From Asanoa ferruginea (lineage in GTDB: Bacteria; Actinomycetota; Actinomycetes; Mycobacteriales; Micromonosporaceae): a DNA stretch of 64,000 bases. This document shows, one piece after another, positions 24,653-32,039 of this stretch; within the stretch, counting starts at the first letter, position 1; the number at the start of each line of letters is the position of its first letter. The DNA is taken from contig NZ_QUMQ01000001.1 of the NCBI RefSeq assembly GCF_003387075.1, positions 8,928,001 to 8,992,000 of the forward strand, written 5' to 3'. The position numbers were made by a program, and so were the translations under genes. The notes beneath the pieces are model-generated. The model did no database searches. It was given only the letters and a program-made list of their open reading frames with translations, and was not told the DNA's origin.

Positions 24653-25389
24653 AGGCCGGACTCCGACGTGCGGACCATGATCCGGCGGCACTCCTCACAA
24701 CGGAGCACCTCGTCGGTCGGGGCGGCCTTGATCCGGGCCAGCTCGGCACCCGAGAACTCGATCCGGCAACCGCCGCAGCGGCCGGCCGTCAGCAGCGCCG
24801 CGCCGAGGCCGCCGGACGACTCGCGGATCTTGTCGTAGAGGGTCAGCAGGTCGGTCGGCACCTCGGCGGCGGCCGGGCCGCGGGCCGCGATCCGGCCCTG
24901 CTCGTCGGACTCGATCTCGGCGAGGAGCTGGTCGCGGCGGGCCTCGGTGTCGCCGCGGCGGTCGCGGGTCGCGGTCAGCCGGCCGAGCACCTCGTCGAGG
25001 CCGCCCTGCGCGGTCTCCCGGCTCTCCATCAGCTCCAGCTCGGCGTCTTCGAGCTCGGACTGCCGCCGGGTCAGCGACACCAGCTCGTGCTGGATCGCCT
25101 CCAGCTCCCGGGCCGGGCCGCTGCCCATGGTCAGTCGGGCCTGGTCGCGGTCCTTGCGGGCGCGTACCTGGTCGACGTCTTTCTCCATCCGGGCGATGTC
25201 GCGATCAAGATCGTCGACCGCGACCTGGGCCCGGACCCGCTCGTCTTCGAGCGCCGAGAGCTCGCGGGCCAGGGCCTCGAGCTCGGCGTTTTCGGGCAGG
25301 GTGCGGCGCCGGTGTGCGATCTGGGCCAGCGAGGTGTCGATCTTCTGGAGGTCGAGCAGCCGGCGCTGCGCCTGTGGTTCGGCCTTCAC
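24649..25389 (-). CDS. Coiled-coil zinc-ribbon protein (C4-type, CT398-like)
   Basis: A 246-residue protein made of a long antiparallel coiled coil (about residues 8-170, rich in E, R, L and A) followed by a C-terminal zinc ribbon with two cysteine pairs, CGGC and CEEC (GRCGGCRIEFSGAEL and EVLRCEECRRIMVR). Proteins of this kind are thought to bind nucleic acid or act as adaptors, but no activity is firmly assigned. GTG at 25389 is chosen because it overlaps the Nif3 stop (GTGA), and its own stop overlaps the next start in the same way. The three genes are therefore translated as a coupled set. Confidence 0.88.
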   Translation of the reverse strand: MKAEPQAQRRLLDLQKIDTSLAQIAHRRRTLPENAELEALARELSALEDERVRAQVAVDDLDRDIARMEKDVDQVRARKDRDQARLTMGSGPARELEAIQHELVSLTRRQSELEDAELELMESRETAQGGLDEVLGRLTATRDRRGDTEARRDQLLAEIESDEQGRIAARGPAAAEVPTDLLTLYDKIRESSGGLGAALLTAGRCGGCRIEFSGAELARIKAAPTDEVLRCEECRRIMVRTSESGL

Positions 25390-26225
25390 GGAAGCGACTC
25401 CTTCGACGGGGTGAAAAGTGGTGATGCGGCGTGCAGCGTCCATGGGTCGGTGTCGAGGTCGGAAACCACCACATCCACCTCGAGCCTGGCACGCAGGTAG
25501 GCCGCGAGGTCGTCGAGCCATGGACGCTCGGTGGCCCAGTGTGCCGCGTCCAGGAGCGCGGGGCCACCTCCGGCGACCGCCTCACTGACGGGGTGGTGGC
25601 GCAGGTCGGCGGTGAGGTAGGCGTCGACGCCGGCCGCGGCGGCTGTGGCCAGGAAGGAGTCGCCGGCGCCGCCGCAGACGGCGACCGTGGTGATCACCCG
25701 GTCGGGGTCGCCGGCGGCGCGGACTCCCCAGGCGGTGCGGGGCAGGACGGAGGCGGCCTGTGCGGTCAGCGCCGAGAGCGGCCGGGGCACCGGGAGCCGG
25801 CCGATCCGGCCGACGCCGCGGCCAGGATCGTCCCCCGCCGGCTCCAGCGGGCGCAGGTCGACCAGGCCCAGCCGGGCGGCCAGGGCGTCGGAGACCCCGG
25901 GGTTGGCGACGTCGGCGTTGGTGTGCGCGGTGAACAGCGCCACGTCGTTCTTGATCAGGTTCTGGACGATCCGTCCTTTGTAGCTGGTCGCGGCCACCGA
26001 GGAGACACCGCGCATCAGCAGCGGGTGGTGGGCCACGATCAGGTCGGCGTCGGCGGCGATCGCCTCGGCGACCGTCTCCGGCACGCAGTCGACCACACAG
26101 AGGATGCGGGCAACCGGCCAGACGGGGTCACCGACGACCAGGCCGACCCGGTCCCACTCTTCCGCCCAGACGGGCGGATAGCGCTCGTCGAGGGCCGCGA
26201 CGGCAGCGGCCACAGTCGTGCTCAT
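25386..26225 (-). CDS. Nif3-like dinuclear metal centre protein (YbgI/YqfO family)
   Basis: A 279-residue member of the Nif3/GTP cyclohydrolase I type 2 family. The N-terminal signature WAEEWDRVGLVVGDP, the metal-ligand segment LIVAHHPLLMRGV, the AHTNADVANPGV motif and the C-terminal GDSFLATAAAAGVDAYLTADLRHH are all present. The histidines and the aspartate in these motifs bind two metals in known structures. The proteins form hexameric rings; the physiological substrate is unsettled. ATG at 26225 opens the three-gene operon with the zinc-ribbon and RNase H/phosphatase proteins. The conserved gene order hints at a shared nucleotide- or RNA-related role. Confidence 0.9.
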   Translation of the reverse strand: MSTTVAAAVAALDERYPPVWAEEWDRVGLVVGDPVWPVARILCVVDCVPETVAEAIAADADLIVAHHPLLMRGVSSVAATSYKGRIVQNLIKNDVALFTAHTNADVANPGVSDALAARLGLVDLRPLEPAGDDPGRGVGRIGRLPVPRPLSALTAQAASVLPRTAWGVRAAGDPDRVITTVAVCGGAGDSFLATAAAAGVDAYLTADLRHHPVSEAVAGGGPALLDAAHWATERPWLDDLAAYLRARLEVDVVVSDLDTDPWTLHAASPLFTPSKESLP

Positions 26226-26236
26226 TGGCGCAGATC

Positions 26237-26833
26237 TTACCGCCGGGGGGTGTCTTCGACCGTGACGGTGTCGACGATCGCGGCGACCCGGTGGTCGTCG
26301 CCGAGCCGGGCGTCGAGCGCGTCGAGCGCGAGTTGCCAGGGGAACGAGTCGACCAGGTCGCCGGCCGCGCCGGGTGGGCGCAGCGGCAGCACGTCGTCGC
26401 CGAACAGCACGGTGATGCCCCAGGAGCGGAGCCGTTCCATGGCCTCGCGGAACGCCGGGTGGGCACCCATCGGCGCGTTGGTGAACGGCATCGCGACGAT
26501 CGGCAGGCCCTTGCCCTGTCCCTCGACGACCAGGCCGAGGGCGAGCGTGTCGGCGATCCCGACGGCCCACTTGTTGACCGTGTTGACGGTGGCCGGCGCG
26601 ACGATGATCGCGTCCGGCGGGGGTAGCACGTCGGGGTCGCCCGGGTTCTTGTAGTGGCTGCGGACCGGGTGGCCGGTCAGGCCGGCGAGCGCGGGCACGT
26701 CGACGAACTTGCGGCCGTCGGGCGTGGTGACGACGCAGACGTCCCAGCCGCGCTGCTTCGCGAGGTCGACCAGGCGGCCGACTCCGCGGGAAATGGGTGA
26801 ACCGCAGCAGATCGCGTAGAGAACCCCTTTCAT
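26237..26833 (-). CDS. Flavoprotein (phosphopantothenoylcysteine decarboxylase-like fold)
   Basis: A 198-residue protein of the Flavoprotein/HFCD family. It starts MKGVLYAICCGSPISRGVGRLV, the FMN-phosphate binding strand-loop-helix. It keeps the APATVNTVNKWAVGIADTLALG segment that lines the flavin, close to the PASANTxAK motif of CoaC and EpiD. A true peptide decarboxylase would need the substrate clamp PxMNxxMW; here only AMPFTNAPMGAHPAF is present. The enzyme may thus act on another substrate. It is 8 bp downstream of the XRE-TPR regulator on the same strand and 11 bp upstream of the Nif3 operon. This flavoprotein, XRE regulator and divergent prim-pol protein look like one conserved locus. 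Confidence 0.85.
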   Translation of the reverse strand: MKGVLYAICCGSPISRGVGRLVDLAKQRGWDVCVVTTPDGRKFVDVPALAGLTGHPVRSHYKNPGDPDVLPPPDAIIVAPATVNTVNKWAVGIADTLALGLVVEGQGKGLPIVAMPFTNAPMGAHPAFREAMERLRSWGITVLFGDDVLPLRPPGAAGDLVDSFPWQLALDALDARLGDDHRVAAIVDTVTVEDTPRR

Positions 26834-26841
26834 ACCTGCCA

Positions 26842-28071
26842 CTAAACTCCGACGCCCATGTGCTCCGCCAGTTCCGCGACCGCGGGTGGCGGTGTGCCGC
26901 GGGTGCGGCGCAGGACGTCGGACATCACCTCGTGGGCGATCGGCCGGCAACGGATCTCCGACGGGGCGAGCCGGTCGCCTTCGAGGAGCATCTCGCTGGC
27001 CTTCTCGACGTCGCCCATCTGGGCGAAGCCGCGGGCGATGTCGAGCATGTGGTGGGCCCGGCGCTCCGGCAGCAGGCTGTTGAAGCCCTCCTGGTCGATC
27101 GCCTCGTGCACCTCGACCGCCGCGCGCCCCTCGCCGAGCTCGACCGCGGCGGCGGCCCGGTGCAGCTTGACGTTGGTCGGGCCGAAGCAGGTCCAGTAGT
27201 GGTTGTGGTCGTCGCCGATCGCGTTGGCCGCCTCTTCGGCACCGCTGAGCAGGTCGCGCACGGTGGCGCCGTCGCCGATCCGGGCGGACGCCATCGCGCC
27301 CTGGAGCAGCAGCATCCCGTACACCGAGAGCCGTTCGGGTGTGCTCTCGTTGCCCCCACCGGGCGCCAGCCGGTTGGCGATGTTGACGTTGACCTCGAGG
27401 GCCGGTCGGGCCCGGCCGAGCGCGAGCAGCGCGCTGCCCACCCGGTGGGTGGCGATGCCGGCGAGCAGCGGGTCACCCGCCCGTTGCGAGACGGCGATCG
27501 AGCGGTCGGCGGCGAGCCAGGCCAGCTCGTGCTCACCCAGCTTGCGCAGCGACGACGAGGCGATCTGGTAGACCTGCCCGAGCAGGTGCGCCGCGTCGTG
27601 TGCGTCGGTGCTCGCGGCGTACGCCGTGTCGGCGGCCTGTGCGTCGCGCAGCAGCTTGGGCAGCGCCCGGGCCAGCACACCGTATTTCGCGTGCTGGAAG
27701 GTCAGCCAGGCGTGGCTGACCGCCTTGCGCATCTCGGTCAGCGGCTGCGGGTTGGGCTGGGTGTCGAAGAACGCGCTGATCGAGTCGTAGCGCTCCAGCG
27801 CGGCGCGGATCTCCTCGACCTCGACCTGGTCGATGCAGTTGATCGCGTCGGGCCGGCGCTCCGGGTCTTTGCCCAGCAGCAGTTGCACGTCGAGTTGGAG
27901 CACGTCGGCGATCTCGTAGACGACCGAGAACTTGTCTAGCCGGCGAACACCCCTCTCGACCTTGTCGACCCAGCTCTTCGACTTGCCCAAGCGGTCGGCG
28001 AAAACCTGCTGGGACATCCGGCGACGGGCGCGCCAGTAAGCGACGCGGCGGCCGATGGGGAGCTCGTCCAT
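26842..28071 (-). CDS. XRE regulator with TPR-like C-terminal domain
   Basis: A 409-residue regulator. Residues about 5-65 are a Cro/C1 helix-turn-helix (RVAYWRARRRMSQQVFADRL, SKSWVDKVERGVRRLD). The remaining 340 residues are helical repeats of TPR type (LGQVYQIASSSLRKLGEHELAWLAADRSI and so on), as in regulators that bind a peptide or a small ligand through the repeats. MDELPIGRRV with ATG at 28071 is the standard start; the in-frame extension to 28209 overlaps the predicted -10 box. A 17-bp-spaced promoter lies at 28203-28231 and gives a leader of about 125 bases. It is divergent from the prim-pol gene, which it may control. Confidence 0.88.
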   Translation of the reverse strand: MDELPIGRRVAYWRARRRMSQQVFADRLGKSKSWVDKVERGVRRLDKFSVVYEIADVLQLDVQLLLGKDPERRPDAINCIDQVEVEEIRAALERYDSISAFFDTQPNPQPLTEMRKAVSHAWLTFQHAKYGVLARALPKLLRDAQAADTAYAASTDAHDAAHLLGQVYQIASSSLRKLGEHELAWLAADRSIAVSQRAGDPLLAGIATHRVGSALLALGRARPALEVNVNIANRLAPGGGNESTPERLSVYGMLLLQGAMASARIGDGATVRDLLSGAEEAANAIGDDHNHYWTCFGPTNVKLHRAAAAVELGEGRAAVEVHEAIDQEGFNSLLPERRAHHMLDIARGFAQMGDVEKASEMLLEGDRLAPSEIRCRPIAHEVMSDVLRRTRGTPPPAVAELAEHMGVGV

Positions 28072-28202
28072 GTCCGTCCTCCCCCCTGCTCGTTCAGGGG
28101 CTGTCTGATTCGGGGCTTGCTGGGCGGTCTTGCTCTTATCACCCGTTTGTGCCGATCGCACATCGAGTGCGTTGTCCGTCACACCTGCGCTCGTAGTTTT
28201 CG

Positions 28203-28231
28203 ATTGCAAGTTGCATTCAGCTATCTGTCAA
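28203..28231 (-). promoter_or_regulatory. Sigma-70-type promoter of the XRE-TPR gene
   Basis: On the minus strand TTGACA (28231-28226) is a perfect -35 box. It is followed by a 17-bp spacer and TGCAAT (28208-28203), a -10 box matching four of six consensus bases. Transcription would start near 28196. The spacer and -10 region contain the direct repeat TTGCA-ag-TTGCA (plus strand 28204-28215), a possible regulator site. Confidence 0.6.
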
Positions 28232-28315
28232 ACGCAACGACCGCGTGTCGATCCGAGATACGGCGCCGACGGCCTGCTAGGGCGAGTCGGACCCAGACGT
28301 AGGGAGTTTCTGACC

Positions 28316-28978
28316 ATGCGGTGGAATATCCGACCACCATTCGCACGAGTGACACTGCGCCGCTCGGCTATGCGCTACGCCGATCATCGCTGGGAAGTCA
28401 TGCCCGGCGCGTGGCTCGACGGCAGCAGGTTCGCGTGCGAGCGCCCGGGCTGCCCGACGACGAGCTGCCATCCGGCGCTCGAGGGCTGGGAGCGCCGCGC
28501 CAGCACCGATCCGTCCACGGTGGAGAAGTGGTGGCGGCAGCGACCGCACGCGGTGCTGCTGGCCACCGGGCACGCCTTCGACGTGCTCGAGGTGCCCAAC
28601 ACGCTGGGCGGCCGGGTGCTCGCCGCGGCGCGGATGCACGCCGGCGTGCTCGGCCCCGGCCGGCTCCAGGTGCGCGGCCCGGTCGCGGCCACGCCGCTCG
28701 GGCGCTGGATGTTTCTGGTGCGCCCCGGCGACCCGCTGCGGCCCGAGTTGGAGAACTCGCTCGACGTGGTGCGCCACGGCACCGGCTCGTGGGTGCCGGC
28801 CCCGCCGACCCGACTGCCCGAGGGCCTGGTGCGCTGGGTGGTGGCGCCGGAAGAGGTCGCCTGGACCCTGCCCGACTCCTACGCCGTGCAGCGCATGATC
28901 GTCGATTCGGTGTTCACCCGGCCGAGCGGCATGCCGCACCTGCCCCGTCAACTGTCCACGGCCCGCCGGGCCGCATAA
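28316..28978 (+). CDS. Bifunctional DNA primase/polymerase N-terminal-domain protein
   Basis: A 220-residue protein that matches the N-terminal prim-pol domain found in plasmid and actinobacterial chromosomes. Visible features are ALRYADHRW-like start (AMRYADHRWEVMPG), a probable zinc knot with two cysteines and a histidine (FACERPGCPTTSCHPAL), the WWRQRPHAVLLATGHAFDVLEVP strand-helix and FLVRPGDPLRPEL. The DxD motif typical of the active prim-pol core is not evident (DVLEVP at that place), so catalytic activity is doubtful. ATG at 28316 follows AGGGAG. No replication genes are near, so a regulatory or nucleotide-binding role with the divergent XRE regulator and the flavoprotein is as likely as DNA synthesis. 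Confidence 0.8.
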   Translation: MRWNIRPPFARVTLRRSAMRYADHRWEVMPGAWLDGSRFACERPGCPTTSCHPALEGWERRASTDPSTVEKWWRQRPHAVLLATGHAFDVLEVPNTLGGRVLAAARMHAGVLGPGRLQVRGPVAATPLGRWMFLVRPGDPLRPELENSLDVVRHGTGSWVPAPPTRLPEGLVRWVVAPEEVAWTLPDSYAVQRMIVDSVFTRPSGMPHLPRQLSTARRAA

Positions 28979-29325
28979 CCCGCCCAGTGCTGGATTGCGC
29001 GAATCGGCGATCCCACCAACGAGACCGGGCATGATCCCGTCAACAGGACGCGCAGAGTCGCACGTCCGGGCCGCGGACCGGTCGTTGATGCAGGTGGCGG
29101 CCCACTTGGGCGCGCGGCGACGAGGGGCATACATGCTAGGTGACAAGGTAACTGCGAGGCCCGCCGAGGTCGACCCCCTGAACGGCGGACATCGATGCCA
29201 AAGGTGGGCCGGAACCCGTCCTTCGGGTTCGCGTCCCACCGGTTCGCGGCCGACGGGCTCACGACCCGCCGGCACGCACCGTCCTGTTCGGCGCTGACCA
29301 TACACGAGTTACCATGGTAGTAGTC
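28979..29325. other. 347-bp gap between converging prim-pol and ApbE genes
   Basis: There is no convincing gene. A 54-codon frame from an ATG at 29133 (plus strand) follows a GAGGGG site, but its second half is the tandem repeat GSRPT from four degenerate 15-bp DNA units at about 29228-29287, so I do not call it. The gap also holds the palindrome TACCATGGTA (29310-29319) just after the ApbE stop. A non-GC-rich patch (29129-29155, with GGTGACAAGGTAAC) stands out from the surroundings and might be a lost promoter or operator. Confidence 0.5.
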
Positions 29326-30063
29326 TTAAGCCGCCGACGGTAGTGCCGCGGAGCTCAGCTTCCGCCCCTCGTCGGTGACCACGACGCAGCCGAAGCCGTC
29401 GAGCCGGTTCAGCCAGCGGGCGCCGGAGCGGCCCATCGCCAGCGCCGCCGTCGCGTACGCGTCGGCAACGCCCAGGTCGGCACCGACCACGGTGACCGAC
29501 CGCAGCCCCTCCGGCGGCCGCCCGCGCCGCGGGTCGACCACGTGGTGCCCCCGCTCGTAGACGCCCGACGTGGCCACGGCCAGGTCGGTGCCCTCGACCA
29601 CATGGCAGGTGGCCTGCGCGTTCCACGGATGGCGGATGCCCACCCGCCAGGGTCGACCCGCCGGCGAGTGACCCCGCAGCCGCACGTCGCCGCCGGCGTT
29701 GACACAGTGGTCGGTCGCGCCCGCGGCCAGCAGGCGGTCGGAGGCGACCTCCGCGGACCAGCCCTTGACGAACCCGGACGGGTCGAACCGGCCGGTCGCG
29801 TAACCGTCGAAGTAGCCGTCGGTCTCGCCCCACAGGTCGGCACAGCGGGCCAGCACCAGCCGCAGGTCGTCGGAGGCTTCGGAGAGCAGCAACTCACCGC
29901 GGTCGAACCGGCTCACCTCACTGTTTTCGCGGTAGGTGCTGAACCGGGCATCGACCTCGTGGAACCAGGCGAAGGCCGCGTCGAGGAGTTCCGGCGACCC
30001 GCCCGACGCGATCTCGACGCTGATCACCGTGCCCATGCACTCCTCGGCACGGAACTCAGTCAC
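29326..30063 (-). CDS. apbE: FAD:protein FMN transferase
   Basis: A 245-residue ApbE-family enzyme that attaches FMN to a threonine of target flavoproteins, using FAD as donor. Family motifs: MGTVISVEI at the N-terminus, FSTYRENSEVSRFDRG, GRFDPSGFVKGWSAE, CVNAGGDVRLRG, LAVATSGVYERGHHVVDPR and the late ADAYATAALAMG with the metal-binding aspartate. It is shorter than lipoprotein ApbE (about 330) and has no signal peptide, so it works in the cytoplasm. GTG at 30063 overlaps the stop of the FMN-binding protein gene by eight bases. The neighbouring protein with an SGAT motif is its obvious substrate. Confidence 0.92.
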   Translation of the reverse strand: MTEFRAEECMGTVISVEIASGGSPELLDAAFAWFHEVDARFSTYRENSEVSRFDRGELLLSEASDDLRLVLARCADLWGETDGYFDGYATGRFDPSGFVKGWSAEVASDRLLAAGATDHCVNAGGDVRLRGHSPAGRPWRVGIRHPWNAQATCHVVEGTDLAVATSGVYERGHHVVDPRRGRPPEGLRSVTVVGADLGVADAYATAALAMGRSGARWLNRLDGFGCVVVTDEGRKLSSAALPSAA

Positions 30064-30610
30064 GCTCGCCCTTCTTCATCCGCTCGATGGCGACCCGCAG
30101 CGACTCCTTGTAGCTCTCGCTGGTCTCGGTCGCACCGGACACGGTGTCGAGGTTGGCGCCCTGCTCCCGGATCGCCTCGTCGCGAAGCTGCGGCTCGGCC
30201 AGCGAGCTGAGCTGGTCGGAGCGCGCCTCCAGGTCGGGCATCTCCAGCGTGCGCACGTTCGTGATGCGGGTGCCGGACAGCTCGATGACCACCTGCACGG
30301 CACCGTACGGGTTCTCCACCCGCGGCCCGACCACCTTGTTGGACTTCGGCGCGGCCGGCGGCGGTGCGGCGGTGGTCTTCCCGGGCTTCGGCTTCGTGGT
30401 CTTCTTGGTTCCAGACGGCGTCGCCGCGGGCTTCTTCCCACCCGGCGACGCCGGCGCCGACGGGTCCGGCGAGCCGGCGCCCGCCGACGGGGTCGGTCCG
30501 GCGTTGGCCGCCGCCACGGTGTCCGGGGCCGCGCCCGCGCCGCCCTTGACCACGACCAGCAGCGAGGTGCCGGCGGCGAGCCCGGCTACGGCCAGGACAG
30601 CACGGCGCAC
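30056..30610 (-). CDS. FMN-binding domain protein, secreted or membrane-tethered
   Basis: A 184-residue protein with an N-terminal signal or anchor helix (AVLAVAGLAAGTSLLVVV), a long Pro/Ala/Lys/Ser linker (about 35-90) and a C-terminal FMN_bind domain. The motif DTVSGATETS (about 155-164) contains the threonine to which FMN is joined by a phosphoester bond in RnfG- and NqrC-like proteins. The domain would sit outside the membrane and carry electrons. It lies between the ApbE gene, which would load the flavin, and the transmembrane reductase gene, which would pass electrons to it. The three form one operon. Confidence 0.9.
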   Translation of the reverse strand: MRRAVLAVAGLAAGTSLLVVVKGGAGAAPDTVAAANAGPTPSAGAGSPDPSAPASPGGKKPAATPSGTKKTTKPKPGKTTAAPPPAAPKSNKVVGPRVENPYGAVQVVIELSGTRITNVRTLEMPDLEARSDQLSSLAEPQLRDEAIREQGANLDTVSGATETSESYKESLRVAIERMKKGERD

Positions 30611-30619
30611 GAGATTCTC

Positions 30620-31960
30620 CTACAGCTCGAAGGCGGCAAGGTGGATCTTTGAACGGGGTACGCCGGCCTTGCGCACCGTCTTCTGCGCCGCCTCGACGAA
30701 GCCCGGCGGCCCGCACAGGTAGACGTCGCGGCGGGCCAGGTCGGGCACGAGCTGGCGCAGGCCGTTGGGGCTCATCACCTGGCGCGGCCCGGGGTCGGTG
30801 CGGGCGCCGATCACATACCAGACGTCGACGTCGCGGGCCCGCGCCAGCCAGTCGATCTCGCGTTGCAGCACCACCTCCGCCGGCGTGCTGGCCCGGTAGA
30901 TCAGCGTCGCGCCGGGCGGCAGTTCCTCCAGCATCGCCCGGATCGGGGTGATGCCGATGCCGCCGGCGATCAGCAGCGAACGTGCCGCGGTGCGTTGTGC
31001 GGCGGTGAAGTTGCCGCGCGGGCCGATCGCCCAGACCCGCGAGCCGGCGTCGAGTTCGCGCAGCTCACGGGTGTAGGCACCGACCACCTTGATGGTCAGC
31101 CGCAGCCAGCGGCCGTTCTTCGCGGCGGAGACCGAGAACGGGTGCGACTGCCACCACAGCCCGTGCGACAGGAACCGGAAGCGGAACCACTGCCCACCCA
31201 GGACCTTGAGCCGGTCGAGCTTGCGGCCGGTCAGGTAGATCGAGACGGTGTCCGGGCTCTCGGCGATCACGTCGGCCACCCGCAGGGCGTACCGCAGGTT
31301 GAAGATCAAGGGCGCGATCACCCGGCCGTACGCGAGCACGACCACCACACCGACGTAGGCGGCGAGCCAGCCGGTGCGCACGATGCCCGGCCGGAACAGC
31401 TGCTGGCCGAGCGAGAACTGGTGGCCGAAAGCCAAATAGAGCACCAGGTAGGTGGACATGTGCAGCCAGCGCCACAGCTCGTAGGACATGGCGTTGCGGA
31501 CGGCCCGGATGGAGAACAGGCCGACCGCGGTGAGGATGCCGGCGGACAGGAACGCGGTCAGCATGTCGGGCGTGCCGGAGATCAGCACCTTCGCCTCGAC
31601 CAGCGGGTTGAACCCGTCGAGCGCGCCGTAGCCGACCAGGATCAGCGCCATGTGGCCGAGCACCGCGACGATCAGCGCACCGCCGATGTCGCGGTGCCAG
31701 CGGGTCATCAGCTCCTCGCCGGCGAGCCGGTCGAGCAGCCGCAACCGGCTCATCAGCACGACCTGGACGAGCATCGTGTAGCCGGCGACCAGGCCGACGA
31801 TCCGGCCGGCGGCGAGCATCACCGCGCCGGTGTCGACCAGCGAACCGGCCGGCGTGGTCAGCCACCAGGGCAGCACGGCGAGCACCAGGCCCACCCAGAA
31901 GAGCAGCAGCAGCACGCGGCGGCCGGTGCCACCGCGGCGCGCGGGAACGTTGACGGGCAT
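30620..31960 (-). CDS. Ferric-reductase-like transmembrane flavocytochrome
   Basis: A 446-residue protein: about six membrane helices (residues 15-215) followed by a ferredoxin-NADP-reductase-like domain. Histidines in the membrane part (WHRDIGGALIVAVLGHMALI and LWRWLHMSTYLVLYLAFGHQF) are placed as two haem ligands pairs. The FAD site is SHPFSVSAAKNG and the NAD(P) site is LLIAGGIGITPIRAML with CGPPGFVEAA near the end. It would move electrons from cytoplasmic NAD(P)H across the membrane. ATG at 31960 is preferred; a TTG at 32047 that overlaps the DUF1501 stop is possible. Together with the FMN-binding protein and ApbE this makes an export electron chain; the final acceptor is unknown. Confidence 0.9.
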   Translation of the reverse strand: MPVNVPARRGGTGRRVLLLLFWVGLVLAVLPWWLTTPAGSLVDTGAVMLAAGRIVGLVAGYTMLVQVVLMSRLRLLDRLAGEELMTRWHRDIGGALIVAVLGHMALILVGYGALDGFNPLVEAKVLISGTPDMLTAFLSAGILTAVGLFSIRAVRNAMSYELWRWLHMSTYLVLYLAFGHQFSLGQQLFRPGIVRTGWLAAYVGVVVVLAYGRVIAPLIFNLRYALRVADVIAESPDTVSIYLTGRKLDRLKVLGGQWFRFRFLSHGLWWQSHPFSVSAAKNGRWLRLTIKVVGAYTRELRELDAGSRVWAIGPRGNFTAAQRTAARSLLIAGGIGITPIRAMLEELPPGATLIYRASTPAEVVLQREIDWLARARDVDVWYVIGARTDPGPRQVMSPNGLRQLVPDLARRDVYLCGPPGFVEAAQKTVRKAGVPRSKIHLAAFEL

Positions 31961-32039
31961 GGCGGCGGGCCGTCCGTCGGACCGGAGCGGGGGGTCCCCG
32001 GCCCGACGGTGGCCCGCTACTACGACGCCCGTGGGGTAG

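Noticed and set aside
29220-29290. tRNA-like GGTTCG segments
   Set aside because: They are part of the 15-bp GSRPT repeat; no acceptor stem, D arm or anticodon arm can be formed.
28277-29305. 342-codon minus-strand frame with GREPVG repeats
   Set aside because: It covers the real prim-pol gene in antisense and the repeat gap; no family similarity.
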